Assembly (NCBI GenBank): GCA_026982835.1
Contig: JALSGI010000832.1
Coordinates: 1 to 8,892, forward strand
DNA: 8,892 nucleotides
DNA from: Planctomycetota bacterium
Lineage (GTDB): Bacteria; Planctomycetota; Planctomycetia; Pirellulales; S012-138
Direction: 5' to 3'
Shown: positions 1-4,908 of the stretch, piece by piece
Layout of the letters: every line of letters begins with the position of its first letter
Numbering within the stretch: the stretch's first letter is position 1
The notes under the pieces: generated by a model
Database searches by the model: none
Seen by the model: the letters and a program-made list of their open reading frames with translations, nothing else
Told to the model about the DNA's origin: nothing
Program-made: the position numbers and the translations under genes

Positions 1-1157
1 GCTCCTGGCCCCGATGGCGCGGCCCGCGCCAGGACGGCATCTCCCGCGAAACCGACTGGCTAAAAGACTGGCGGAAACAAAAACCCCCGGTGCTGTGGAA
101 ACGCGAGGTGGGCATCGGCTACAGCAGCGTGGTGGTTCGCCAAGGCCGCGTTTATACCCTGGGACACCAGGACGGCCAGGAAGTGCTCTGGTGCCTGGAT
201 GCTCTCAGCGGTGAGCCGATCTGGAAGGAAACCTACCCGGGCAAGCTGGTCGATAACCTGCACAAAGGCGGCCCGGGCAGCACGCCCACGCTGGACGGAA
301 CGCAGCTGTTCTCCCTGGGCCGCGAAGGGCAGCTTCGCTGCTATCGGGCCGAGGATGGTAAGCTCCTCTGGTCCCATCGGCTCCAGAAACTGCTGCGGGT
401 GAAGTTGCCCGAGTGGGGCTTTACCTGCTCGCCGCTGGTGGTGAACGATCTGGTGATCGTGGACGCCGGCTGGATCGCCGCCTTTGACCGCCGGGACGGC
501 CGGCTCCGCTGGAAAACCGGACCCTTTCGCCCCGGCTACGGCACGCCCGTGGCCTTCCGCGACTCCCAAGGCCGCCGGTTGCTGGCCGTGTTGACCAACG
601 ACGCTCTGGTCGTTTTGCGAGCCGAGGATGGGCAGGAGATCGCCCGCCAGAAGTGGGAAACCGACTACGTCACCAGCTCCACCACGCCCATCGTGCACCA
701 GGACCACATCTTCATCTCCACCGGCTACGGCCGCGGCTGCGCGTTGTTCAAGCTCGAAGGCGACCAGCTCCGTCGCCTCTACACCCACAACAAGATGGCC
801 AATCACATGAACACCTGCGTGCTGTGGCAGGGGTACCTTTACGGCATCCACGGAAACAGCCACGCCCGCCGCCAGTGCCGCCTGGTGTGCATGGAGTGGG
901 CCACGGGCCAGATTCGCTGGCAGCAGCGGGGATTCGGCTGCGGGGCCTGGATGCTGGCCGACGGCGTGCTCATCGTGCTGGCCGACGACGGGCGGCTCTG
1001 CCTGGTGGAAGCGACGCCCGAAGAGTTCCGCTCCCTGGGCGAAGTCCAGGTGCTGGAGGAAACCTGCTGGACCGTGCCCGTGCTCGCAGGCGGCATCATC
1101 TACTGCCGCAACGACCTGGGCACGTTGGTGGCCGTGGACGCGCGCCGCAAGCAGTAG
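1..1157 (+). CDS. PQQ-like beta-propeller repeat protein, 5' partial
   Basis: The reading frame is open from the left edge (first full codon at position 3), so the true start and any signal peptide lie outside the window; GTG at 90 is only an internal codon. About 384 residues are visible. They begin with WPRWRGPRQDG (residues 2-12), the opening motif of planctomycete PQQ_2 (PF13360-type) exported beta-propellers. Blade-like repeats follow, with a hydrophobic strand, then D-x-x-[TD]-G and a closing Trp (for example FDRRDGRLRW and EWATGQIRW). The segments NKMANHMNTCVL (about 263-274) and CWTVPVLAGGIIYCRN (about 355-370) are, from memory, typical of this subfamily. Such proteins are usually periplasmic or exported, and despite the name most are not shown to bind PQQ; their role is generally unknown. 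It converges on a related propeller gene, with stop codons 25 bp apart and no clear terminator between them. The family call is secure; the function is not. Confidence 0.92.
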   Translation, partial: SWPRWRGPRQDGISRETDWLKDWRKQKPPVLWKREVGIGYSSVVVRQGRVYTLGHQDGQEVLWCLDALSGEPIWKETYPGKLVDNLHKGGPGSTPTLDGTQLFSLGREGQLRCYRAEDGKLLWSHRLQKLLRVKLPEWGFTCSPLVVNDLVIVDAGWIAAFDRRDGRLRWKTGPFRPGYGTPVAFRDSQGRRLLAVLTNDALVVLRAEDGQEIARQKWETDYVTSSTTPIVHQDHIFISTGYGRGCALFKLEGDQLRRLYTHNKMANHMNTCVLWQGYLYGIHGNSHARRQCRLVCMEWATGQIRWQQRGFGCGAWMLADGVLIVLADDGRLCLVEATPEEFRSLGEVQVLEETCWTVPVLAGGIIYCRNDLGTLVAVDARRKQ

Positions 1158-1182
1158 CGCCTTATTTCTGGCAGTCAGATCG

Positions 1183-2460
1183 TTACTCGCCGCCCCCTGA
1201 GGAAGCTTCGATCCGGTAAAGTGCCGAGCGGGTGCGAAGGTACAGCGCCCCTTGGCTCACCACCGGCGAGGCCATCATGCCGTCTTCGAGCCGGTTTCGG
1301 GCCAGCAGTTTCCAGGTGCGGGCAGCCTGGATCACGGTGGTGGTCCCTTCGTGATCGAAGAAGTAAACCCGGTCCCCGGCCAGCAAAGGCGAGGCGGAAA
1401 AGTTGCCCCCCAGCCGCTTGGTCCAGAGCCGCTTGCCCGTTTGTAGCTCCAGGCAACTGGCCACCCCGCGGTCGTCCACCATAAAGATCAACTCCTCACT
1501 GGCTACGATGCTGGCCCGACGGGGCACGTTGCGCGTGGAACGCCAGCGGACCTGCTCCGGCGGCACCACGCCCCGGTAAGGGGCAAGCGGCAGCGCCCAG
1601 AGCTGGGCCCGGGTAAAGCCGGTGTTGAGCAGCAGCAACCCGCCGCGAAGCAAGGGCCGGGAAACATTGGAAAACCCCTTGTACCGCAACCGCCAAAGCT
1701 CCTGGCCCGTGCGAGGATCGTACCCGTAGGCCGATTGCGCCCCGGTGCTCACCAGCACCGGTCCCCCGTCGGTCGGCACCACGATGGGGGTAGAATAGGC
1801 TTTGCGGAAGTCGGGCAGGAACTGGTGGAGCTTTTCCCACCGGGGCGTTTTCCACACCGTGCGTCCCGTGTGCTTGTCCAAGGCCACCACGTACTGCACG
1901 TCCATCCCATCGCAGTGGAAGATGAGCAGGTTTTGCCACAAGAGGGGCGAGGAGCCGGGACCTTCCTTGTGATCCAGCTTCAGATCGCGGCGGGTCCAAA
2001 GGATGCGACCCGTTTCGCTGTCCAGGCATGCCGTGCCGTAGGTGCCAAAATGCACATAGACCCGGCCCGGCTCGATCACCGGCGAGGGAGAGGCGTAACT
2101 GTTGAGCGGGTTGATCGGTTCCGGCTGCGGGTTCTGGAACACCAGCACTTGCCGGACCAGGCGGCCGGTGTGCTTATCCACCTGCAAGGCCCATTGCTTC
2201 TTTCCCTCTTCGGTGGCGGTGGTCATCCACAGCCAGCGTCCCCAAAGCACCGGCGTGGACCAGCCGCGGCCGGGCAAGGTGGTTTTCCAGCGCACGTTTT
2301 CCGTTTCGCTCCAGCGCAGCGGGATGTCCGCCTGGCAGGTGCCGTCGGCCCGGGGACCGCGGAAATCCGGCCAGTTCTCTTGCGCCTCCGCCCGGCTCAT
2401 CGAGCCGACGAAAACCCAAACCGCCAGCAACGGCCGTCCAAGGAGAAAAAGGTGTCGCAT
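1183..2460 (-). CDS. Secreted PQQ-like beta-propeller repeat protein
   Basis: A 425-residue protein if started at the ATG at 2460. The frame stays open upstream to 2616, but the 2460 start puts a signal peptide at the N-terminus (RHLFLLGRPLLAVWVFVG hydrophobic core, AEA|Q cleavage near residue 26) and has a purine-rich AAAGGAAAGGG ribosome site just upstream. The mature protein opens with WPDFRGPRADG (30-40), the same motif as the converging gene. Blade motifs follow: NSYASPSPV (120-128), GSSPLL (about 169), DVQYVVALDKHTG (187-199), and a late blade reading SASPLLAGDRVYFFDHEG. These fit a PQQ_2 seven- or eight-bladed propeller, likely periplasmic. No cofactor residues can be assigned, so enzyme activity is unproven; a scaffold or binding role is as likely. 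It shares the fold but not obvious close identity with its neighbour, so they are probably distant paralogues. Confidence 0.92.
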   Translation of the reverse strand: MRHLFLLGRPLLAVWVFVGSMSRAEAQENWPDFRGPRADGTCQADIPLRWSETENVRWKTTLPGRGWSTPVLWGRWLWMTTATEEGKKQWALQVDKHTGRLVRQVLVFQNPQPEPINPLNSYASPSPVIEPGRVYVHFGTYGTACLDSETGRILWTRRDLKLDHKEGPGSSPLLWQNLLIFHCDGMDVQYVVALDKHTGRTVWKTPRWEKLHQFLPDFRKAYSTPIVVPTDGGPVLVSTGAQSAYGYDPRTGQELWRLRYKGFSNVSRPLLRGGLLLLNTGFTRAQLWALPLAPYRGVVPPEQVRWRSTRNVPRRASIVASEELIFMVDDRGVASCLELQTGKRLWTKRLGGNFSASPLLAGDRVYFFDHEGTTTVIQAARTWKLLARNRLEDGMMASPVVSQGALYLRTRSALYRIEASSGGGE

Positions 2461-2521
2461 GAAAGCCCTTTCCTTTACGTGTCGTCCGGCGGCCTCGAAG
2501 TACGCAAGGACGCCTCTTCCC

Positions 2522-2550
2522 AGCATGAAACGGCAAGCTGCGCTTGACAA
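2522..2550 (-). promoter_or_regulatory. Possible promoter of the minus-strand propeller gene
   Basis: Read on the minus strand, TTGTCA (2550-2545; 5 of 6 to the sigma-70 -35 box) is followed after 17 bp by CATGCT (2527-2522; 3 of 6 to the -10 box). The implied transcript start is near 2515, leaving a leader of about 55 nt before the ATG at 2460. The -35 overlaps that of the opposite promoter. The -10 is weak. Confidence 0.25.
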
Positions 2551-2571
2551 ATCATCGTGGTCCGTTTTACT
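2544..2571 (+). promoter_or_regulatory. Sigma-70-like promoter for the acidic protein/TPR/PNP genes
   Basis: A perfect TTGACA -35 box at 2544-2549 is followed after 16 bp by TTTACT at 2566-2571 (4 of 6 to TATAAT). It lies in the only divergent gap on this side, and the implied start near 2578 leaves about 50 nt to the ATG at 2631. It is the best promoter match noticed in the window. It could drive all three downstream plus-strand genes. Confidence 0.5.
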
Positions 2572-2630
2572 AGGCTCCGTTGTCGTTGGCAAATGCAACT
2601 GGGTAAGCGCCGTCAAAACGGAAAGCCGCC

Positions 2631-2999
2631 ATGCGCATCGAGCATCCTGTTTCCGGGGCCTGGGGCCTTTTCTTGCACCCGGGCGAGGAACCAGGGGCAG
2701 CGGGTCGGTTGGAGGTCTGGATGCAGTTCGATCCCTCCTCGGGAGACTCCTGGCAAGAGGAAGAGGAAGAGGAGTTCGACGACCAGGACTTCGACGAAGA
2801 GTTCGACGAGGACTTCGACCAGGAGCTGGACGAGGAATTCGAGCGGGAACTGCAGGAACGCTTCGACGACGAAAACTTCCCCCTGGAAGAGGCCGATGCC
2901 CCGGTTCCTCCTGAGGAATTGGAGGAAGATCTCGTCGATACCGACGAGGAGCTGGAAGAAGAAGCCACTTCCGAGGAAGAAGAGGAGGAAGAAGAGTAG
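2631..2999 (+). CDS. Highly acidic low-complexity protein
   Basis: A 122-residue protein that I do not recognise. Residues 43-122 are dominated by Glu and Asp. From residue 48 to 83 Phe or Leu recurs every four (sometimes five) residues among acidic ones (F49, F54, F58, F62, L66, F70, L74, F78, F83), which would make an amphipathic acidic strip if helical. The C-terminus ends in an uninterrupted run of Glu. No signal peptide, membrane segment or enzyme motif is visible. The start is uncertain: ATG 2631 follows GGAAAG at a normal distance, but the in-frame ATG at 2721 follows a perfect GGAGGT (2711-2716) four bases away and would give a 92-residue protein starting MQFDPSS. It is the first gene after a good promoter, 146 bp ahead of the TPR gene on the same strand. 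A role as a basic-protein or metal-binding partner is conceivable but unsupported. Confidence 0.75.
   Translation: MRIEHPVSGAWGLFLHPGEEPGAAGRLEVWMQFDPSSGDSWQEEEEEEFDDQDFDEEFDEDFDQELDEEFERELQERFDDENFPLEEADAPVPPEELEEDLVDTDEELEEEATSEEEEEEEE
2775..2879 (+). repeat. Degenerate 12-bp tandem periodicity inside the acidic gene
   Basis: Units such as GACGAAGAGTTC, GACGAGGACTTC, GACCAGGAGCTG and GACGAGGAATTC follow one another in frame. Each encodes an acidic-acidic-acidic-Phe/Leu tetrad, and one or two units carry a 3-bp insertion. The DNA similarity suggests growth by slippage or unit duplication, followed by divergence that kept the hydrophobic position. Confidence 0.6.
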
Positions 3000-3011
3000 T
3001 TCCCTGGCCGC

Positions 3012-3027
3012 GGGGCCGTTATGCCCC
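3012..3027 (+). other. Short GC hairpin after the acidic gene
   Basis: GGGGC (3012-3016) pairs with GCCCC (3023-3027) around a six-base loop, 12 bp beyond the acidic gene's stop. No T tract follows, so it is not a canonical intrinsic terminator. It may protect a 3' end or be chance in GC-rich DNA. Confidence 0.25.
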
Positions 3028-3074
3028 TTGGGCAGTAGCCTCTTGATGTCAACGGCACGGATCGGTTCGGCGAA

Positions 3075-3088
3075 CTGGAACGTTCCAG
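3075..3088. promoter_or_regulatory. Perfect 14-bp palindrome upstream of the TPR gene
   Basis: CTGGAACGTTCCAG is a gapless 14-bp palindrome located 57 bp before the TPR start, in the 146 bp gap between the acidic and TPR genes. Its size and symmetry fit a binding site for a dimeric regulator. No -35/-10 pair is evident next to it, so its role is open. Confidence 0.35.
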
Positions 3089-3145
3089 GGGTGGTCCGCC
3101 GAATGGAAAGCACCGTTCCCTCGACACCCGTGGAGAAACAATCCC

Positions 3146-3568
3146 ATGTCCGATCTGCCGTCGGTCTGCTCCCCCTGGGATGGCTCGTCGATCCTCGACG
3201 CTCCCGTTAGCAACCAGCTGGATTTCGACCTGCACTTTTTCCGCCGCCTGGTGGCCCGGGCGCCGGATTACGTCGATGCCCTCTGGGTGCTGAGCGACCT
3301 GCTCTCCCGCCGCGGCTACTTCGACCAGGCCCTGGAGGTGGACCGTCGCCTGGTCCGCCTCCGTCCCCGGGACCCGGTGGCCCACTACAACCTGGCCTGT
3401 AGCCTGGCCTTGGTGGGGCAAACCCGGCAGGCCCTCGTTCACCTGCGACAAGCCCTGGAGCTGGGCTTCGACGACGCGGCCCAGCTGATCGACGACCGCG
3501 ACCTGGACCCGCTGCGGCAATTGCCGGAGTTCTGGACACTGCTGGATCGCTTCGGCGTCACCTGCTGA
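3146..3568 (+). CDS. Small TPR-repeat protein
   Basis: A 140-residue cytoplasmic protein with no signal peptide. After a 30-residue lead, residues about 43-76 (ALWVLSDLLSRRGYFDQALE) form one tetratricopeptide repeat. Residues about 77-110 (AHYNLACSLALVGQTRQALV) form a second, with the usual small residues at TPR positions 8 and 20. The tail DRDLDPLRQLPEFWTLL is the common closing helix of bacterial TPR proteins. TPR proteins mediate protein-protein contacts, so this is an adaptor rather than an enzyme. The start ATG has GGAG ten bases upstream. It is 38 bp ahead of the purine nucleoside phosphorylase gene on the same strand, so the two are probably co-transcribed. No partner can be identified from sequence. 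Confidence 0.88.
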   Translation: MSDLPSVCSPWDGSSILDAPVSNQLDFDLHFFRRLVARAPDYVDALWVLSDLLSRRGYFDQALEVDRRLVRLRPRDPVAHYNLACSLALVGQTRQALVHLRQALELGFDDAAQLIDDRDLDPLRQLPEFWTLLDRFGVTC

Positions 3569-3606
3569 ACACTCCCCCCCTCCCTGCAAGGAAAAGCCAC
3601 GCCGCC

Positions 3607-4449
3607 ATGCTGGGTATTCGCAAACAGGTGCAAGAGGCCCTGGAGGTGATCCGTCCCCGCTGGGACGAGTCGATCCGGGCCGGGCTGATCCTGGGCACCG
3701 GATTGGGTTCTCTGGCCCAGCAAATCCAAACCGAGGCCGAAATCCCTTACGAGCAAATCCCCCATTTCCCTCGCTCCACGGCCGTGGGCCACGCCGGCCG
3801 GTTGGTTTGCGGCCACTTGCGCGGCGTGCCCATCGTGGCCATGCAAGGCCGCTTCCACGCCTACGAGGGCTACAGCTACCAGGAGATCACCTTTCCGGTG
3901 CGGGTAATGAAAGCCCTGGGAGCCGAGCTGCTGGTCGTCTCCAACGCCTGCGGTGGGCTCAATCCCCAGTATGCCGCCGGGGACATCATGGTCATTGAGG
4001 ACCACATCAACCTGATGAACGGCAACCCGCTGGTGGGCATCAACGACGACGAGCTGGGGCCGCGGTTCCCCGACATGTCCCAGCCCTACGACCCGGAGCT
4101 GATCGACGTGGCCCTCCGCGTGGCCCGGCAAAACGACATCGTGGCCCACAAGGGCGTCTATGTGGCCGTCACCGGGCCTAACCTGGAGACCCGGGCCGAG
4201 TACCGGTTTTTGCGGCTCATTGGGGCCGACACGGTGGGCATGTCCACCGTGCCGGAGGTGCTGGTGGCCGTGCACGGGGGGATGCGCTGCCTGGGGCTTT
4301 CGGTCGTGACCGATATGTGCCTGCCGGATGCCCTCAAGCCCGTGAATGTGGAAGAGATTCTCGCCGTGGCCGCCGGTGCCGAACCCAAGCTGCGGCAGAT
4401 CGTCTGCGGGGTGTTCGAGCACCTGGCCGCCGGGGAGAGGGGATCGTAA
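3607..4449 (+). CDS. punA: Purine nucleoside phosphorylase, trimeric (PNP/MTAP) family
   Basis: A 280-residue cytoplasmic enzyme that cleaves purine nucleosides with phosphate to a free base and (deoxy)ribose-1-phosphate in purine salvage. Length and motifs fit the homotrimeric PNP/MTAP family: phosphate loop ILGTGLGS (28-35), GHAG (61-64), MQGRFHAYEGY (79-89, with Arg82 and His84), SNACGGLNP (112-120), GPNLETRAE (190-198, purine-contacting Glu194) and GMSTVPE (211-217). The base-specificity Asn of human PNP (Asn243) aligns with Asp236 here, in VVTDMCLPD. Asp at this place is found in methylthioadenosine phosphorylases and favours 6-aminopurines, so the usual inosine/guanosine specificity and the gene symbol should be treated as tentative. 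An AAGGA ribosome site lies 13 bases before ATG, slightly far. It follows the TPR gene closely, and a hairpin stands 24 bp after the stop. Confidence 0.96.
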   Translation: MLGIRKQVQEALEVIRPRWDESIRAGLILGTGLGSLAQQIQTEAEIPYEQIPHFPRSTAVGHAGRLVCGHLRGVPIVAMQGRFHAYEGYSYQEITFPVRVMKALGAELLVVSNACGGLNPQYAAGDIMVIEDHINLMNGNPLVGINDDELGPRFPDMSQPYDPELIDVALRVARQNDIVAHKGVYVAVTGPNLETRAEYRFLRLIGADTVGMSTVPEVLVAVHGGMRCLGLSVVTDMCLPDALKPVNVEEILAVAAGAEPKLRQIVCGVFEHLAAGERGS

Positions 4450-4472
4450 ACGCCGCTTCGGGATGCCGGCCT

Positions 4473-4491
4473 TTGCGCATGCCATGCGCAA
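4473..4491 (+). terminator. Stem-loop after the phosphorylase gene
   Basis: TTGCGCAT (4473-4480) pairs perfectly with ATGCGCAA (4484-4491) around a three-base GCC loop, starting 24 bp after the PNP stop. No T run follows, so Rho-independent termination is doubtful. It could be a processing or 3'-protective hairpin for the mRNA. Confidence 0.4.
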
Positions 4492-4496
4492 GAGTT

Positions 4497-4512
4497 GGCA
4501 AGTGTGCTTGCC
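4497..4512. repeat. Inverted repeat, 6-bp stem
   Basis: GGCAAG and CTTGCC flank TGTG. It sits five bases after the previous hairpin, so the two would form a tandem stem-loop pair at the 3' end of the phosphorylase transcript. Confidence 0.4.
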
Positions 4513-4572
4513 CGGCCAGCTGCATCGTCGAGCATGTGGTTGTTTGGGCCGTAAAGGTTTGTTCTTGTAGCC

Positions 4573-4599
4573 GCGAGCCGTGGGCGTAAGCCCACGGAG
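4573..4599 (+). repeat. 27-bp hairpin element, copy 1 (GTAA loop)
   Basis: The core is CCGTGGGC (4578-4585), loop GTAA, GCCCACGG (4590-4597): a perfect 8-bp stem with a GNRA-type tetraloop if transcribed on the plus strand. A second, partly decayed copy lies on the opposite strand at 4868-4842, identical at 22 of 27 positions. Confidence 0.65.
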
Positions 4600-4711
4600 A
4601 ATATGGCAATCACGCGCCGAGTTTCTGTTTCGCTCCGGGAGCTTGGGTTTCCGGAACGCCGTTCAACCGCCGGCTGGCCGTTTTCAAGAATCGGCGCTTG
4701 TTCTTGCATTC

Positions 4712-4734
4712 GTGCGGAAGCACCGGCGCAAGAC
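4712..4734 (+). repeat. 23-bp direct repeat, copy 1 (GGAA-capped hairpin)
   Basis: The unit contains GTGC-GGAA-GCAC, a 4-bp stem with a GNRA-type loop, then CGGCGCAAGAC. Copy 2 starts 41 bp downstream and matches at 20 of 23 positions. Two of the three differences are the two sides of one stem pair (T-A here, A-T there). Confidence 0.6.
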
Positions 4735-4752
4735 CCACGACCCAAGCCCCCG

Positions 4753-4775
4753 GAGCGGAAGCTCCTGCGCAAGAC
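4753..4775 (+). repeat. 23-bp direct repeat, copy 2 (GGAA-capped hairpin)
   Basis: The unit contains GAGC-GGAA-GCTC, extended to a 5-bp stem by G4752 and C4765. Relative to copy 1 the stem keeps pairing through a compensatory change. Further GCAAG-rich motifs follow, CGCAAGCCG at 4775 and 4790. Confidence 0.6.
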
Positions 4776-4810
4776 GCAAGCCGGCATGGCGCAAGCCGAT
4801 TCCGTCTCTC

Positions 4811-4830
4811 CCCCCCGCTTACGCGGGGGG
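4811..4830 (+). terminator. Strong GC hairpin followed by a short T run
   Basis: CCCCCCGC (4811-4818), loop TTAC, GCGGGGGG (4823-4830), then C and TTTT (4832-4835). On the plus strand this has intrinsic-terminator form with a short T tract, but it is about 360 bp beyond the nearest plus-strand stop. On the minus strand the loop reads GTAA, matching the capped hairpin at 4578-4597, so it may instead be another member of the repeat set. Confidence 0.4.
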
Positions 4831-4841
4831 CTTTTGGGCTC

Positions 4842-4868
4842 CTCCGCGGGCTGACGCTTCCGGCTCGC
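4842..4868 (-). repeat. 27-bp hairpin element, copy 2, inverted and decayed
   Basis: On the minus strand this matches the element at 4573-4599 at 22 of 27 positions. The outer arms GCGAGCCG and GCGGAG-like ends are kept, but the central stem has lost about three pairs, so it is probably a degenerated copy. Confidence 0.5.
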
Positions 4869-4872
4869 CGGA
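4859..4872. repeat. Inverted repeat near the 3' end of the hydrolase gene
   Basis: TCCGGC and GCCGGA flank TC, 37 bp past the stop of the minus-strand enzyme gene. It overlaps the end of the decayed 27-bp copy. It may act as a 3' hairpin for the minus-strand transcript, but no T run follows. Confidence 0.35.
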
Positions 4873-4908
4873 GAACCGCTTGCTGACAGTGCGGGGCTCC
4901 GGCTTGCC

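Larger units (their letters stand above)
4450..4908. repeat. Non-coding hairpin and short-repeat mosaic
   Basis: This 459 bp gap between the phosphorylase stop and the 3' end of the minus-strand enzyme has no convincing gene; the small open frames crossing it lack ribosome sites and protein-like composition. It holds at least seven inverted repeats, two copies of a 27-bp element in opposite orientation (4573-4599 and 4842-4868), a pair of 23-bp direct repeats (4712-4734 and 4753-4775), a repeated TTGTTCTTG 9-mer (4559, 4698) and a CGCAAGCCG pair 15 bp apart (4775, 4790). This resembles REP-like intergenic elements. No transposase is visible. Confidence 0.7.

Noticed and set aside
60..863. Minus-strand open frame of 267 codons over the first propeller gene
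   Set aside because: It is a shadow of the plus-strand frame, which carries clear PQQ_2 blade motifs.
1158..1182. Bidirectional terminator between the convergent propeller genes
   Set aside because: The 25 bp gap contains no stem of useful length and no T or A tract.
2461..2616. N-terminal extension of the second propeller protein by 52 codons
   Set aside because: The extension is not protein-like, runs into the divergent promoter, and would bury the signal peptide that begins at ATG 2460.
2570..3589. Long minus-strand open frame (339 codons) with a Ser-rich stretch
   Set aside because: Its Ser run is the reverse complement of the GAA/GAG/GAC-rich acidic gene, and it covers the acidic and TPR genes. 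No ribosome site or recognisable domain; a by-product of high GC.
3439..4491. Minus-strand open frame of 350 codons antisense to the phosphorylase
   Set aside because: The plus-strand phosphorylase is unmistakable, and the antisense translation is His/Gly/Pro-rich with no domain. Stop codons are rare in this frame because of codon bias.
4712..4798. Possible CRISPR array from spaced direct repeats
   Set aside because: Only two 23-bp copies, imperfect, with an 18 bp spacer and no Cas genes. Hairpin repeats explain the pattern better.
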